DNA from: Chiua virens
Taxonomy: Eukaryota; Basidiomycota; Agaricomycetes; Boletales; Boletaceae
NCBI GenBank assembly: GCA_019787685.1
Contig: JAHNUO010000005.1
Span: forward strand, 1,426,001-1,490,000
DNA: 64,000 bases
Reading direction: 5' to 3'
Positions 23,411 through 35,423 of the stretch are shown here, piece after piece. Within the stretch, counting starts at the first letter, position 1. Every line of letters starts with the position of its first letter. Made by a program: the position numbers and the translations under genes. The notes beneath the pieces were generated by a model. The model was not told the DNA's origin. It saw only the letters and a list, made by a program, of their open reading frames with translations, and did not search any database.

Positions 23411-25678
23411 ATGATGCCTCATCTTGGTTCAGTGTTATTACTGCTCACGCTCGCTTTCGTCTTGCCATATTTGAAGAGACGCAACTGCGGAAAACGACGT
23501 CTCCCTGGGCCCCGACCTGTCCCCTTCCTAGGCAATGTCATCGGAATTGATGCCCAAAATCCTTGGAAGACATACACCAAATGGGCTGCAACATATGGTA
23601 TTGTTGGTTCGTGTGTTTGTGATTCCATCTCATGACATTCGGCCGATCAGGTGAACTATTCTACACACAACTTCTGGGTCAGGATATCGTTGTAATCAAT
23701 TCCGAGAGGGTTGGATACGACCTCCTCGATCGTCGTTCTTCTAATTACTCCAGCCGTCCTGCAAGTCTTTATCGTGTTAATCTACTGTGAAGTCCCTTGT
23801 TCCTATGATTGTTCCTCATGCACATTATGCATTGTCAGATTTGGAACAGAATTCTCCTCCATCTTCCTTCCTTATGGAGATCGCTGGCGTCTTCATCGAC
23901 GCCTTTTCCACTAAGCCCTGAACATGAACGCAGCACTAACTTTTCGTCCAATTCAAATGAAAAAAGCGCACGAACTAGTAATGAACCTCTTCACGACCCC
24001 TGATGACTTTGCGACGCACCTACAAGCGTAATGCTTCGCCATTTTATCTTTAAAATGAGGAATTTGATCGACGCACTCACGCAGGTTGAGCACATCGTTG
24101 ATCATGTCGATCGTGTACGACTACGAAGTCTCGTCTAGGAACGACCCAATCGTCTCCAACGTCGAAACAGCGATAGAAATTGCGATGAAAGAAGTCAAAC
24201 CAGAAGTCGCGGCTGTGCTAAATGTCTTCCCCATCCGTCAGTATTTTTAGCGTCTTTCGGCACTCGCGATCGACAGTTTGATAAGTCATGCAGTTGAGCA
24301 TATCCCCGCCTGGTTTCCGGGTGCACGCTTAAAGCGTAGCGCATTGCTTTCACGACGTTGCATAACTCGATGGGTAGATGCACCCTTCCAGCACGTTGTG
24401 AAGAATATGGTCAGTATCCGCTGGTTTAGTGTACCCCGCATTCAATGCTTAGTACCGTACAAGGCTGCTGGCACCGCTGGCCCTTCAATGCTCTCGGATA
24501 TTCTTACCCGCATACGATCCTTAACGGAGACGGAAGAGGAAGCGGTCCACTTGAAAGAAATAGCGAAAGAAGCGTGTGCAAGTGCTTACGCTGGTACGTG
24601 ATCCCCATATATACACACCTTTTAAATCTACCGTCTGATGCGATGCGCGGAGTGCAGCCGCTGCGGAGACGGTATGTTTCACTGTGCCCGATGGGTGATT
24701 CTTATCTTGCGTTGATCGCCGTTCCCCGCACCAGACGTTCTCCACGCTGTCCACGTTTATACTTGCGATGGTTCTTTACCCCAATGTACAGAAGCGGGCA
24801 CAGGCTGAGATCGACGTCACGATCGGTTCGGGTTTGGCCAGATTGCCCGAGTGGGAAGATCGATCCCGCCTACCTTTTATCGATGCAGTGATTAAAGAGA
24901 CCCTGAGGTGGCACCCTGTTACTCCCCTAGGTACGAAGGTTTTGAGTGCGCGTATAAGCTTTCGAAGATTCATTGTAGGACCCTAGGTATTCCGCACGCC
25001 ACCGTGGATGATGACGTGTATGAAGAATATTTCATCCCCAAAGGTCTCCTTATTGTTTGCCGTGTGACATGGGACTAACGTGACGTATCTGCAGGGGCGA
25101 CCGTCTTGGTGAACGCATGGTCAGTCGGAAGTGGCATGACAATTGTTCCATACGACACTAATCGTGTTCGTGTGCACAGGGCATTGTCCAGAGATCCCAT
25201 CAAGTATCCCAACCCGGACGAATTTTTGCCAGAACGTTTCCTGGCGTCGGATAAAGGGCCTCTGGACGGACCCTCCTTTGCCTATGGCTTTGGCCGCCGA
25301 GTCTGGTGAGGACAGACGACGTGCAGCGTCCACCACGGCCCCTTGCGCCTTGCTGACGCTTTTCAGTGTTGGACGCTATGTCGCTGACGCAACACTGTGG
25401 GCTGCAGCCGTGAACATCCTGGCCATGTTCCGACTCGAACCCACGCCGGGCTGGGACCCGGGAAAGGAGGGCGAGAATGTGGTATGGACAGAGGGCGTGA
25501 CCACGTGGGTGTCCCTGTCGTGGCTGCGTTCGTCTTGGCTGAGCATGCTTCTAGACATCCCAAGTTTCCCTGCAAGATTACGCCGCGGCATGAAGGTTTG
25601 AATGAGGAGAGACTGGCACAGTTGATGGAGATTGCGACACAAATGTTCGTAAGTTCTTTATTGGAGCGCACGAACTAG
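23411..25678 (+). pseudogene. Cytochrome P450 with a premature stop
   Basis: A basidiomycete microsomal P450 of about 500 residues, with N-terminal anchor (SVLLLLTLAFVLPYL), proline hinge RRLPGPRPVPFLGN, helix C GDRWRLHRRLFH, I-helix AYAAAETTFSTLS, ExxR in IKETLRWHP, PERF motif FLPERFL, and heme loop YGFGRRVCVG. About ten introns can be placed and all join in frame. At 23912-23914 the codon after RRLFH is TAA; this family has Gln there (HQAL), and the next residues ALNMNAALTFRPIQMKKAHE are still well conserved. No intron removes the stop. So the gene is broken by one C-to-T change (CAA to TAA, a CpA to TpA step), otherwise intact, suggesting very recent loss or a sequencing error. Substrate unknown. 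Confidence 0.85.
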
Positions 25679-26067
25679 CTGGTATGATTATGATTCGTAC
25701 TGGCAGAGTTACTATGAACGTTACCGTGTACATACTGTATATTTGGATTTAGACGAGCAGGACTCGAAAGATAATTTGTATTTGGTTGTCTGAAGTGCTA
25801 TACACTTGCGAGGGTTCAGCAAAAGCGTATTACACGAGCTATTTTGAGAATCTATATGACAGCGGAGAGAAAGCGGCCTGAACCGAAGGAAACATACCCG
25901 ATGTGGCACAATCAATCATCATGCGCATATCTCGATCCATTGGTTTCGAGGATCACTCGTACTAATAGCGGTCGCATCCAGGTGAAGGAAACCAGTTTGC
26001 GAGTACTTAACGGCATTACAAGCTAGTATGAAAACTCTAAGCAGGAGGCCCACGTCCCTCTTTTACT
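25679..26067. other. Convergent 3' spacer
   Basis: About 390 bases between the P450 and COX4 stops; no gene seen. Confidence 0.35.
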
Positions 26068-26620
26068 TTAGTGGTGGTGTGCTTCATGGTGCTCAGCTCC
26101 ATGGAAGTCAAGTTTGTATGCTACAAAAACATGAGTCGCGCAACAAAACGGTGCTCAGCATATCCTTACCAGAGCCGCATTCGGAACAACGACGAATTTT
26201 ATCCTTGCGAAGAGTGAACCAATGAAGTTCGTGTGAGTCAGCGGGAGAGCCGGTGCATCCAACGATGCGTTCAGTGTCCTGTCAACACGCGTCATAGGGT
26301 GAGTTGGCAGGTTGAGCGTGGAAGCGCACCAGAGAATAGACTTTGATGGGGTCCTGGAGCGTGCCTACGCGACTCGAGTCGAGAGGTTGCAAGTCAAAGG
26401 CATCATAGCCTTCCATTTCACCCAAGAGCTGGAAACGCTCGAGACCGGTCGCCTGTTGTTCATCCGTTGCGATTTCGCCGGTTTTTCCACCGGAACCGAA
26501 GAGTTGTGGAGGGAGTGCTCCCGAGCGGCGGGAAACGGTGGTGGAGAGGGTGCGGAGGGGAGCAGGACGAGCAATACGGAAAACGACGGGGCGGGCGGCG
26601 CGGAGGGCGACGTTGAGCAT
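26068..26620 (-). CDS. COX4: Cytochrome c oxidase subunit 4 (mammalian COX5B type)
   Basis: Nuclear-encoded zinc subunit of mitochondrial complex IV. The MLNVALRAARPVVFRIARP start at 26620 begins a typical Arg/Ala-rich presequence; the ATG at 26674 is open in frame but would lengthen it without reason. Mature part: GSGGKTGEIATDEQQATGLE, LGEMEGYDAFDLQPLDSSR, GTLQDPIKVYS, then an intron with GTGCGC donor, DTERIVGCTGSPADSHELHW, RKDKIRRCSECGS, a last intron (GTAAGG) and AYKLDFHGAEHHEAHHH. The C..C..C cluster binds zinc in this family. Stop TAA at 26068-26070. It looks intact, about 165 residues. Confidence 0.92.
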
Positions 26621-27716
26621 GATGGAACTGACAAACTGGTCAATGGTACAAACCGGGTCAGGTGTGACTCTCAAAGGAGCTTGTCACACTGTGATGGCGT
26701 GACTTGCCCGATAATCTCCGTGTCTGGACACCTTTTAGACGGAAACCACCCAGTACGCCATGATGTTCAAGAACAAGATACGATGACTAGAAAATACATA
26801 TTACTTCATTCAGCCCATAGCTATTCTTCCTGAGGTATTGCAATGTGCACGAGTGGGCTATGGTTTAGACCGAAGTCTAAGGCTCTAAAGGCTGCTCAGA
26901 AGGTGTACTTACGTGGCGATACATATGTCTCGCGTCATGCAGGTGGCGTCCATTCATTATCGTCATTCCGCAGAGTTCATCGTGACCTTGAATCCTTGTT
27001 TTAGATCCTCTAGGCTGTGCCTAACCCTTTGAGTTATCACCTCTTGCTGGCCCCTAGGTTGAGCACTGACACATGACGATTCGGCTAATTATATTCCGCC
27101 GCGCTGTGAAGAGACTAACGATAGATACACCGCGGCGAACTTAAACAATGTGTGCAAAATCATCTACTGGATTCATCCATGTTATCATCTGTCTAAGTCA
27201 TCCGCCGAACAGAAAGTCTCGGGCCCCACATTGCACGACTCCACACCGCGGAAGAAAAGGTCAGTGAGTGACATCATCTGTTTGCTCCGGAACGGACTTG
27301 AGGTGGCTCCGAAGACGACTTGAGCTGGCCGCCGATGTTAATCACGAGTATTTTACTTATGATCTATGATTGGGGGTCTAAGTAAATCTTCGAATTGTTT
27401 CGTGACAGCGTGACTGTCACGGTCAACGAAACATTGTCTCCGAGCTTCGAACCTTCTACTGTCTTCTACATGACGGTCTACAAGATCGTCGTCAGTCAGC
27501 CGCTGCCGCCGGAGTTTGGCGCTCGGACGAGCTTGAAAATGCTAAATATATTTCCATATTTGGTATGCGTTTACGAACAAGTTATGCACTAGTCCCCGAG
27601 AGGGTTGCAGACAAATGGAAAACACAGAATTTCGTCATAGCCTGTTTATTTATTTTCTGCCCGCCCTCTCCCTTTTCTTTTGATTCATACCCGTTACATT
27701 TGCTTTAGCTGGGCTA
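26621..27716. other. About 1.1 kb without recognised genes
   Basis: Lies between divergent COX4 and the Ca2+/H+ exchanger and so must hold both promoters. The last 60 bases are T/C-rich (27660-27705), as is common before fungal start codons. No convincing gene, repeat or RNA is seen. Confidence 0.4.
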
Positions 27717-30700
27717 ATGATATCGGTTCCCTCTCGCCCAGGCTCCCCAGAGTCCGCTACGCTGGTCGTCCTTCAAGCCTACGGCGATGATCCAACGTCC
27801 CAGGGTGGTTCGTCGCAGCCCGCTGGCAACATTCAGACTTATACATCAGACGACGCCGGTTTCGTTGACTCGCCATCTCGATCTGATTACCGACTCTCAG
27901 CAATATCATCATGTTCTTCCACCGTCAACTTGGTTCCTCCGCAGCAACACGATAGCCGGCACCCGTACCCTTCCGGCGAGTTTGGAGAATCGCCCTTTAA
28001 ATGGAATTTCCCTTCGCTTCCCGACCTTCCTGCTGATCAGCCAGAATCTGCTTCGAAAAAGGACTCCAACGATGACAAGAAACCTACCATGCGGATGTGG
28101 GAGGGTTGGAAAGTTATCATTTCCTGCTCTTGTGAGAACTTGACTTTCAATCATCGTTACTTGGATTCCTCATAGCTATGCTTTTGGTCTAGGGCTAAAT
28201 ATCTTGCTATTACTCATGCCGGTGTCGGTAAGGCTATCTACCCACGATAGCTGGGTAAAGCTGATCCGCTACAGTGGGTGCTCAGTTCTGTCATGGGAAA
28301 ACACCACAAACTGGTTTTCGTTTGTGAGTAATATACTTCAACACGAGAATGCAACTAATTGCAGCTGCAGTCTCTATTCTCTCGATGATCCCGCTCGTCA
28401 AGGTATTCTGTCTCTGAATCAGTCTTCCGCGTTGTTCATCCCGCAACAGCTCCATGATCTCTCCACCCGAGAGTTAGCTATCAGATTCGGTGGTGCAAAG
28501 ACGGGACTTGTCAATGCAAGCATGGTAAGTGTAAGATATGACATACAAATCGATTCTAATCCTGTCCTCCGCAATCCCAGAGTAATACGTGTGTAATTCT
28601 TTTCACGTGATGGGCCGTTTGTATTGACAGGTCCCATCAGTGTCGAGTTAGTCATTGCGGTTGGTATCGATCATAAGGTCGCCGATCGAATCACCAAATT
28701 AACCTGAATTCATAGATAACCGCACTGAGAAAATGCGAACTTCGCGTTGTGCAATCTTCATGTTTGTGGTCTTTCTCTTTACGCTTCCTCACTATTTACA
28801 TTGTGAGATGCAGTGATTGGCTCAATGTTGAGTAAACTCTGTGTGTTCCTTAACTGCTCCACGCGCACAATATTCCCTAATAGCTTATACGTTAGTGTTG
28901 ATCCTCGGAATGTGCTTCTTTGCCGGTGGCTTGCGATTCTCGGAGCAAGGACTTGATCAGAGTGAGCCAAGCTTGTCGAACTAACTGAAGTTATCACTGA
29001 GCAGTACTTCAGCCGCGACCCAGATTCATTCGTCACTACTTACTATCAGTGTCGGTGCACTGCTCCTTCCGGCAGCATATCATTTCGCGCTCAGTGGTGG
29101 TCAGGAATCCAGTTCTATACAACAGAGAGAGGATATTTTGAAAATGAGTCACGGAGTACGTATTTGACATGGTTTAAGTCCATATCTCATGTTGTCCTTC
29201 CATAGGTGTCAATTGTCCTCCTTTGCAGTGAGTGAGTGTTCTCTGCACAAACATCACTGACTTATTCTCGATAAAGCCTATGTCTTTTATCTCCTTTTTC
29301 AATTTTGGTCCCACCGACATCTTTACAAAGATGTCAAGCAAAAGAGTCAAAGGCTATCGGTCAAAATTCCTGTGAACCCTCGTTTCATTTCAGAGAGGCG
29401 GATATTTAGTGGGCAGTTCATGAGGACGTCCCAGTCGGATTCCGAGTCATTACGTTGGAGATCTTTCTCGTTTTCAGGATCAAGAACAGCTACACTTGTC
29501 AGGCGCGCCCAATAGACAGCTCAGCCTGCACTCGCCTTCCGAGACTACCCTGACGACCCCCTCGTTAAGTGTACCACTCAACACTGAGAAGACCGTTGAT
29601 TCGCAACCGACAATTCGTTTGGTGACGAAAGCCCGAGGAGACTACGAGGCTGACCACCCTTCTGGGACCTCTGGGCTTTCTCTGCCTAGGTCTCTTCAGC
29701 GATCCATTGATGAGTCGACCATAACTGAAGATCCCTATCACACCACGCCCGATCCCGCGAGCAATGTCGAAACACCCCTACCTGGTCAAGGATCAAATTT
29801 CTCCGCCTACCCGTACAAAGAGCCGAAATTGAGTCTCACTATGACTTTGCTTCTGTTGATTACCGTGACCATTGTGAGTGATATCGAGATCTGATCGCAG
29901 ACGGTTCAAACGAGTTTCAGTTGGTTACATTCAACGCTGAAGAACTGGTGGAAAGTATGGACGGGGTTTCGGTATCGATCAGCAAGCAATGGATCGGTCT
30001 AGTGTTACTCCCAGCAGTTAGCTCCATCGCAGGTCAGCCGCACTCTGTTCGTAGCTAAATTCTCACCCTCAATCACCTATGAATTAGAGTGCGTCACTGC
30101 GATGAACGTCTCCGTGAAGGACCAACTTGGTCTCAGCGTCAGCGTTGCTGTGGGATCAGCAATAGTGTGTCATTCCGCCCTTTTAATGTTCTTGAGGTCC
30201 AAACTAACTCTCCCGATTTAAGCAAATCACGCTATTCATCATTCCGTGAGTCTGCCGTCCGATCCATTTGTTCACGACTTAATAGCGCGTCAAAAACTCC
30301 AAGTTTCATGATCATCCTCGGATGGGCAATAAACAAACCATTGGCGCTACTCTTCGACCCATTCGAGTCAGTTGTGAGTGGTATTCTTGTTTGAAACATG
30401 ATTCGCTGGCTCATCCCCATTACCAGGTACTCTACATCTCCGGTAAGTGATCCTTTCTAGCACGGGATACCATTATTGAGATGTCCCACCTCAGTGCAAA
30501 CAATGAGCCATGTCATGGCAGACGGCAAGTCCAATTGGCTCGACGGTGCAATCTTAATATGTGAGTCCCATAAACCTTTAGTTCAACACAGAACTCACGC
30601 CGGGAACAGCGCTATACGTGGTGATCGCAGTTTCATTCTGGTATTATCCAGGTGAGTTTGATCGCGTGGTGGTGCAACTATTGTGTCAACAAGCCTCTCT

Positions 30701-30763
30701 TCATTAGGTCAGCCGAGCGAGGTCGCTCTCTGCACCGTCGGTATCACAGGCGATTTTAAATAA
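27717..30763 (+). CDS. VCX1: Vacuolar Ca2+/H+ exchanger (CAX/VCX1 family), one possible frame slip
   Basis: Moves calcium into the vacuole in exchange for protons. The N-terminus is long, Ser/Pro-rich and cytosolic. Exons then give GLGLNILLLLMPVSW, ILSMIPLVKLHDLSTRELAI, the first alpha repeat GGAKTGLVNASM with VELVIA, ITALRKCELRVVQSSLIGSM, TLVLILGMCFFAGGLRF, SVGALLLPAAYHFALSGG, then YKDVKQKSQRL and a Ser-rich loop. The second half has LVTFNAEELVESMDGVS, the second alpha repeat ECVTAMNVSVKDQLGLSVSV with GSAIQITLFIIP, GWAINKPLALLFDPFESV, VMADGKSNWLDGAIL and LYVVIAVSFWYYPG. About fifteen introns. At 29500-29513 the loop frame changes by one base (VRRA then a stop in one frame, GAPNRQLSLHSPSE in the next), beside a CCC run; I could not explain this by a GT..AG intron. 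Confidence 0.88.
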
Positions 30764-30951
30764 AGGCAAACAGTTCATTACTACCACCTACCATCCTTGA
30801 ATGGACACTTATATCCATCCTGTCACATTATACGCTTCGCAGTGTACGCTCCATTCCTTTCAAGGACACTTTACTATAGAATTTCACACCATTAGACGTA
30901 TCACTCTAATCACAACGAATGTCCCAGTAGATTTTCAGTTGAAAGACTTGA

Positions 30952-33296
30952 CTACAGGTAATAACGATCTCCTGAACATGAGGGCCGTTTAGAAACAAAA
31001 GAGAAAACTTGGGATAGAGACACGAGACGTACCGATATGGCCCATGCCTGGCTCCATGATCCACACTTTCCTCCCGTTTCCATCATGGTGTCCTTCGCCC
31101 TCAGAGTGGTAATGCTCAAGCCAGGCTTCTCGCAAACCTTGGTCCACCGCTCCACAGACGATCCTTACCTTTGGAAACGCCTTGTGAAGGACAGGCAAAC
31201 CCCCATTACGGGCCACGAGGAATGTGACAAAGATGATGTGATCCTGCGGTACGCCGTGGTCCAAAAGCGTGCGAATGGCCATGAACGCGGATGCACCCGT
31301 TCCGATCTAGAATGTACACGTGTCACTTTCAGTCGGAAGAGTCGGGACGATGATGGCCACTTGCCTGCGCATCCAGCAGAAACACCCAGGTGTCGACCGC
31401 CGAGTGGCGCTGGCGGATACACTTGGGAAGCATGACGTGCAACAGGAGAGGTTCGCCTGTCTTGGCAGTCCGACTGCACCAGCAACGAACCGATTGCGAC
31501 GTCGCTTAAGACACGCTGCAGACCCTTTTCAAGAGGGCCTCCCCTGAATAAAACGGATCGTGCGGGTGAGTGGTTATGTAGCTTACACAGAACAAAGCCA
31601 ACGTTGCGAGACGTACGACCGGATGATGGAAACACCACAAATATGCTACAGTGTTTGAATGAGTGCTTCTGCGAGCGCAAGGTGCGTGGCCACACAATTG
31701 ACTGACCTTGACGTCGACTTCTTTGCCAGGGTTTCTGCTCCTATGGGTGTGACGATGACCTTCTCCCTGTAAGGGAGTAACTCCATGGCCTTTTCGACTA
31801 GGAAAGTAGCAAGTCTATCCACGAAAAAGATAAAATCTTGTCGAGACGTCGTACCCGTTCCGCAGAGTGGTATAAATACCCTAGTAAAACCTCGGCTCCC
31901 TTGAGTATGCAAATACGTCTTAGACTCACCCTTAGTTGGGGTGTCTGTGGTAAAAGGATGACATTCGATTCTTCGTGGTTGCCGTTGAGAAGGAGACAAT
32001 TGTCAATGTCTGGCGTAGCCATGTACTCCCGGAAATGTCGGGTTCGTTCGTTCATCTGGCGCCTCACATGGGTAGAGATGAGGTCGATCGCGACGGAATT
32101 GTTGGAGCCAGGGACAACCTGAAGCAATGGGATTGACCATGGGTTATGTAAAAGATGAAAGCGACTCACGATGTCTGCATATCGGGAGGTTGGGAGGACG
32201 AAGTTGTCAGTAGGCGGGTTTGACATAACGTAGGTATCTGCGACCAGGTTGACGTTTGTGATGGTGGGAAGTCCACCCAGAATACGCACTGTTCGAGCAC
32301 GCCGTCCACACTTCGACCGCGTTCCTTGACATCACGTTGGATGCGTCGTGCAAGCATTACATCCGCATCACATTGGACAAATACCTACACCAAGTCAGGG
32401 AGTGTCTCGCGTCCGATACGTGGAATCTCACCTTGAGGTCGTACAAGTCACGCAGCGCGGGATCGTGCAAGGCCATGATACCTTCGGCTGTTTCGAAGCC
32501 ATGCCTTGGTCAAGGCGAGGTAATTGAGATGAATCAAACGACACACCAATGATTACGGCAGCTCCGTAAAGGTATTTTGTCTCCTCTAGACGTTGGTGTT
32601 CCGAAAATGAATAGACGGGTATATTTGTCTGTTTACACGTCTTCAGGTCCGCAAGGCACTACAGGGAAGGCTCTCAACACGTGTGCCTCCCGACATGGCC
32701 TCTTAGAACGACGTACAGATGCAAACATGGGCATAGTCAAGAGCATCAGGGTGGTCAAAATCGAACCGGTTTGTGTGAGCAAGCGTAATCTCTTCGTCGG
32801 TATGATGCTTGTAGAAACTATCCTGTGGATCAATGAGCAAAGCGTCTAGTGATCCGGAAAGACACGTGCCTGTGACAAAATGACAATGGTTGGCACCGAT
32901 CCTAATGATTTGACGACTTGTCGAGCGACATGGGTCTGGCTGGAGGGAAGCTGCTATGTTTCCGATGTTGCAGAGGACCCTCACCTTCCCACTCGCCGAA
33001 CCGCCTGCAGAGTAGTGTGACTTTGAGCCTCGGTATGAACTCGACGACGTGCACCTGCTTACCTGCTATCCCGATGACAAAAGCACCACACACGGGAACA
33101 CCGTCTTCGCCGTACCTTCAAGTTACGAGAGGTGCGAATTAGCGACCAGTTGAAGAAGTCGACAAGTCCCGAAAGTTCACCAGGGAGGTCTTCCGTGCGA
33201 CTTCAGCATGATGTTCTTTTTGGCCTGGAACGCCTGGGTCAAGACCCTGTGATGTTCCTCGGCCTCATACACCTCTGAGAGCTCTTCTCCAGACAT
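30952..33296 (-). CDS. URK1: Uridine/cytidine kinase with UPRT-like domain, two frame slips
   Basis: Pyrimidine salvage: phosphorylates uridine and cytidine; the C-terminal half is related to uracil phosphoribosyltransferase. Start MSGEELSEVYEAEEHHRV at 33296. Exons give VPVCGAFVIGIAG, P-loop GGSASGKTHVARQVV, DQDSFYKHHTDEEI, NRFDFDHPDALDY, IPVYSFSEHQRLEE with TKYLYGAAVII, GIMALHDPALRDLYDLK, VFVQCDADVMLARRIQRDV, ERGRSVDGVLEQ, VPGSNNSVAIDLI, the UPRT part ICGVSIIRSGGPLEKGLQRV and SDVAIGSLLVQSD, WVFLLDAQ, MAIRTLLDHGVPQDHIIFVT, GAVDQGLREAWLEHY, EPGMGHIGDRYYL and TAG at 30952. Two single-base slips break the frame: at about 31728-31738 (GAAACCCTGG; the family continues GKEVDVKHICG) and at about 31461-31470 (GACTGCCAAG; the family continues KTGEPLLLHVMLP). 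All splice joins otherwise fit. Confidence 0.88.
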
Positions 33297-33546
33297 CGTA
33301 GTAATGCTTCTAAGAGCTGGCGATGGAAAGAACCACTCCGAGTCGAAGGAGTCTGTTGTAGTGCGAGCTACAACTTGAAACTTCCCAGTATTTGTAGTCG
33401 TCGGCTACTACACAGGATGGTAACTTTCGCTAATGTCAATGATCATATGGAAGACCTGGGCGGACCAAGCAACAGCGGTTGCGACGCCGCAAGTTCGACA
33501 CTAATTACAGGAACTCTACAATCTAGGCCACACGACCCTGGGAGTG

Positions 33547-35423
33547 CTATGTGGCGGAGTCAAGCAAGAAGTCAGCGATCTTCTCCCGTTGATTTGCCTC
33601 ATCCTGTGGTGCCCGAACCCAAAGCTCGCCTTTCCTGGATATTATCAGAGAGTTGTCTTGCCCACCGAGCTGTGCAAGATTCGCCGAAACCCACAGGGGT
33701 AAAGTGGAAGGCAGTGGTGATTGATCTGTGGGAGTAACACCCGGCGGGGTGTGCTTGGATGCCCGATTACCCCTGCTGGTCAGCATAGTACAGCAGGAGT
33801 AACAAAGGTAGGTTGCAATTGAAGAAGGATGTTCATTAGACGCCGTTGCGACATCCGTGCTGTTTAGTGTCGCTGGTGTTGGCAAATAAACGAGGTCTGG
33901 GACGACTCTCGCATCAGAGAACGATCGTATCGAGATCCGGCTTTTCCAATCGTTCAATCCCTCTTGAATAGGTCTGTAGACTCTCAGCTGACGGATCGTT
34001 AAATTGAGTGGCAAACTGACCGCTGACAAAGTATGCATAATCCTAGAGAGGCAGATTTTGGCTCCAATTTTGCGCAAGTACGAACGATTGTTGAAACTGT
34101 GGATGGATAATCCCTTTCCAAACCGATAATAAAATCTGCGAAAGTAGGTCAGGAAAGTTCGGAGTGGCTGCAACCACTGGGTACCTTTAGTCAACCCAGG
34201 AATACCGGCGATGGCACGAATTTGCCTATCTCTGCCAACAACATGGATCGAATTCCACCATACGAAAATTGAGCATTCTTTCATAGTCACGTCCCTGAGT
34301 GGCCGGACTACACGTACAGCATCTTTCTTCTCGTCTTTTGTTATTATACTGGAATGCCATTCTTCCTGAAGCTCTTCGAGTATCGAATGGCCCCCTCCCT
34401 GCGAGATGCAAGAGATCAACGAAATAGAGAGTGTGGTCAAGGATGTTCCGAGCAGCAAGTGTGATGCTTCACGTGACCGGGCTGTGTACAAAAGCAAGAG
34501 ACGAACAAGGACTCTGACTGCATTCGAGACGGCAGTCTGCGTCGGTAATGATTTCAGATATGCGCGGAGGGCGTCGACCGGAGAGACGTCATGGGATGGA
34601 GTGAGGCGCAATGCTTGGGGATCATCATTATCGTGCGTCTCACAAAAGTGCGTTTGAGACTACCTTCAGTATATAACCCATCCTTTCCTAGTTCGATTGC
34701 AAGTTGTGACCGATCGTGGCCTATCGTGTTGATTGTGCGCCACCACGACTCATCAAATGCATACTCAAGGCGAAGTGGGACGAAGTCAAACTTTGGATAG
34801 GATGCAACAGCATTTCGCATTTCCTCCGTTCTATCGTGTGACTGTGATCTCAGTTATAGCCGTTTGAAATCAACGATTATGAGATTTCGCACCTCGGAGA
34901 ACCCGTTGCACACTTCTACGTAGCATACCACACATGAAGTCCACACGTTCGCAGTTCGCGGATGGTTGGTGCCACCTCGAGGTTTACCATCCATGGGGAG
35001 CTCGTGAGCAAAATAAGTTTTGTGAACCATTTCGAGAAGAACTGATGAACCGAGTCCACCAGAGAATGCGAGGACCAGCGATCCTGAAGCTTTCAGTTTG
35101 GGACGTTTGGATGTGCCAGCATGGGCGTTTATCCAGGGCTCCAGGGTCCTTCGAAACTTCAAGGTGACAAGAGGAGTGAAGCATTCCCTAGAGAACAGTC
35201 AAAACATATCATCTAAAAAATACGGCGGGCTCACTTGCAGTATATTGCATGCCGTATCACGATTTTTCCTGGATTCACCTTGCATTTTATACAGTCCTTC
35301 CCTCTATCGAATCTGAGACGTCCTGGGGAAATGACTAAATTGCAGTTGGGAAAGTTGAATTGCGCGCCTACGAGGCATGAGTTCATCTTGTTCAGCGGTT
35401 GGATTGCCGCAGCTGGAGGACAT
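33547..35423 (-). CDS. NCS2: Ncs2/Ctu2, cytoplasmic tRNA 2-thiolation protein
   Basis: Works with Ncs6/Ctu1 to thiolate wobble uridine 34 of Lys, Glu and Gln tRNAs, using the Urm1 sulfur relay. Start MSSSCGNPTAEQDELMP at 35423. After a 37-nt intron (35335-35371) comes LISPGRLRFDRGKDCIKCK, VNPGKIVIRHAIYC, ECFTPLVTLKFRRTLEPW, the degenerate PP-loop LVLAFSGGLGSSVLLEMVHK, PKFDFVPLRLEYAFD, LPTQTAVSNAVRVLVR, ASHLLLGTSLTTLSISLISC, ISQGGGHSI, VRVVRPLRDVTMKECSIFVW, DFIIGLERDYPSTVST, LCILCQRPIQEGLNDWKSRI and YLCYSCCTMLTSR. The CxxC pairs are zinc sites of the family. A long open frame from 34611 runs through two introns by chance. Stop at 33547. No break seen. Confidence 0.88.

Noticed and set aside
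33547..34611. Single 354-codon open frame read as one exon of NCS2
   Set aside because: Two segments inside it (about 33970-34030 and 34130-34190) do not match NCS2, while removing GT..AG introns there restores the conserved DFIIGLERDYPS and CQRPIQEGLNDW joins.
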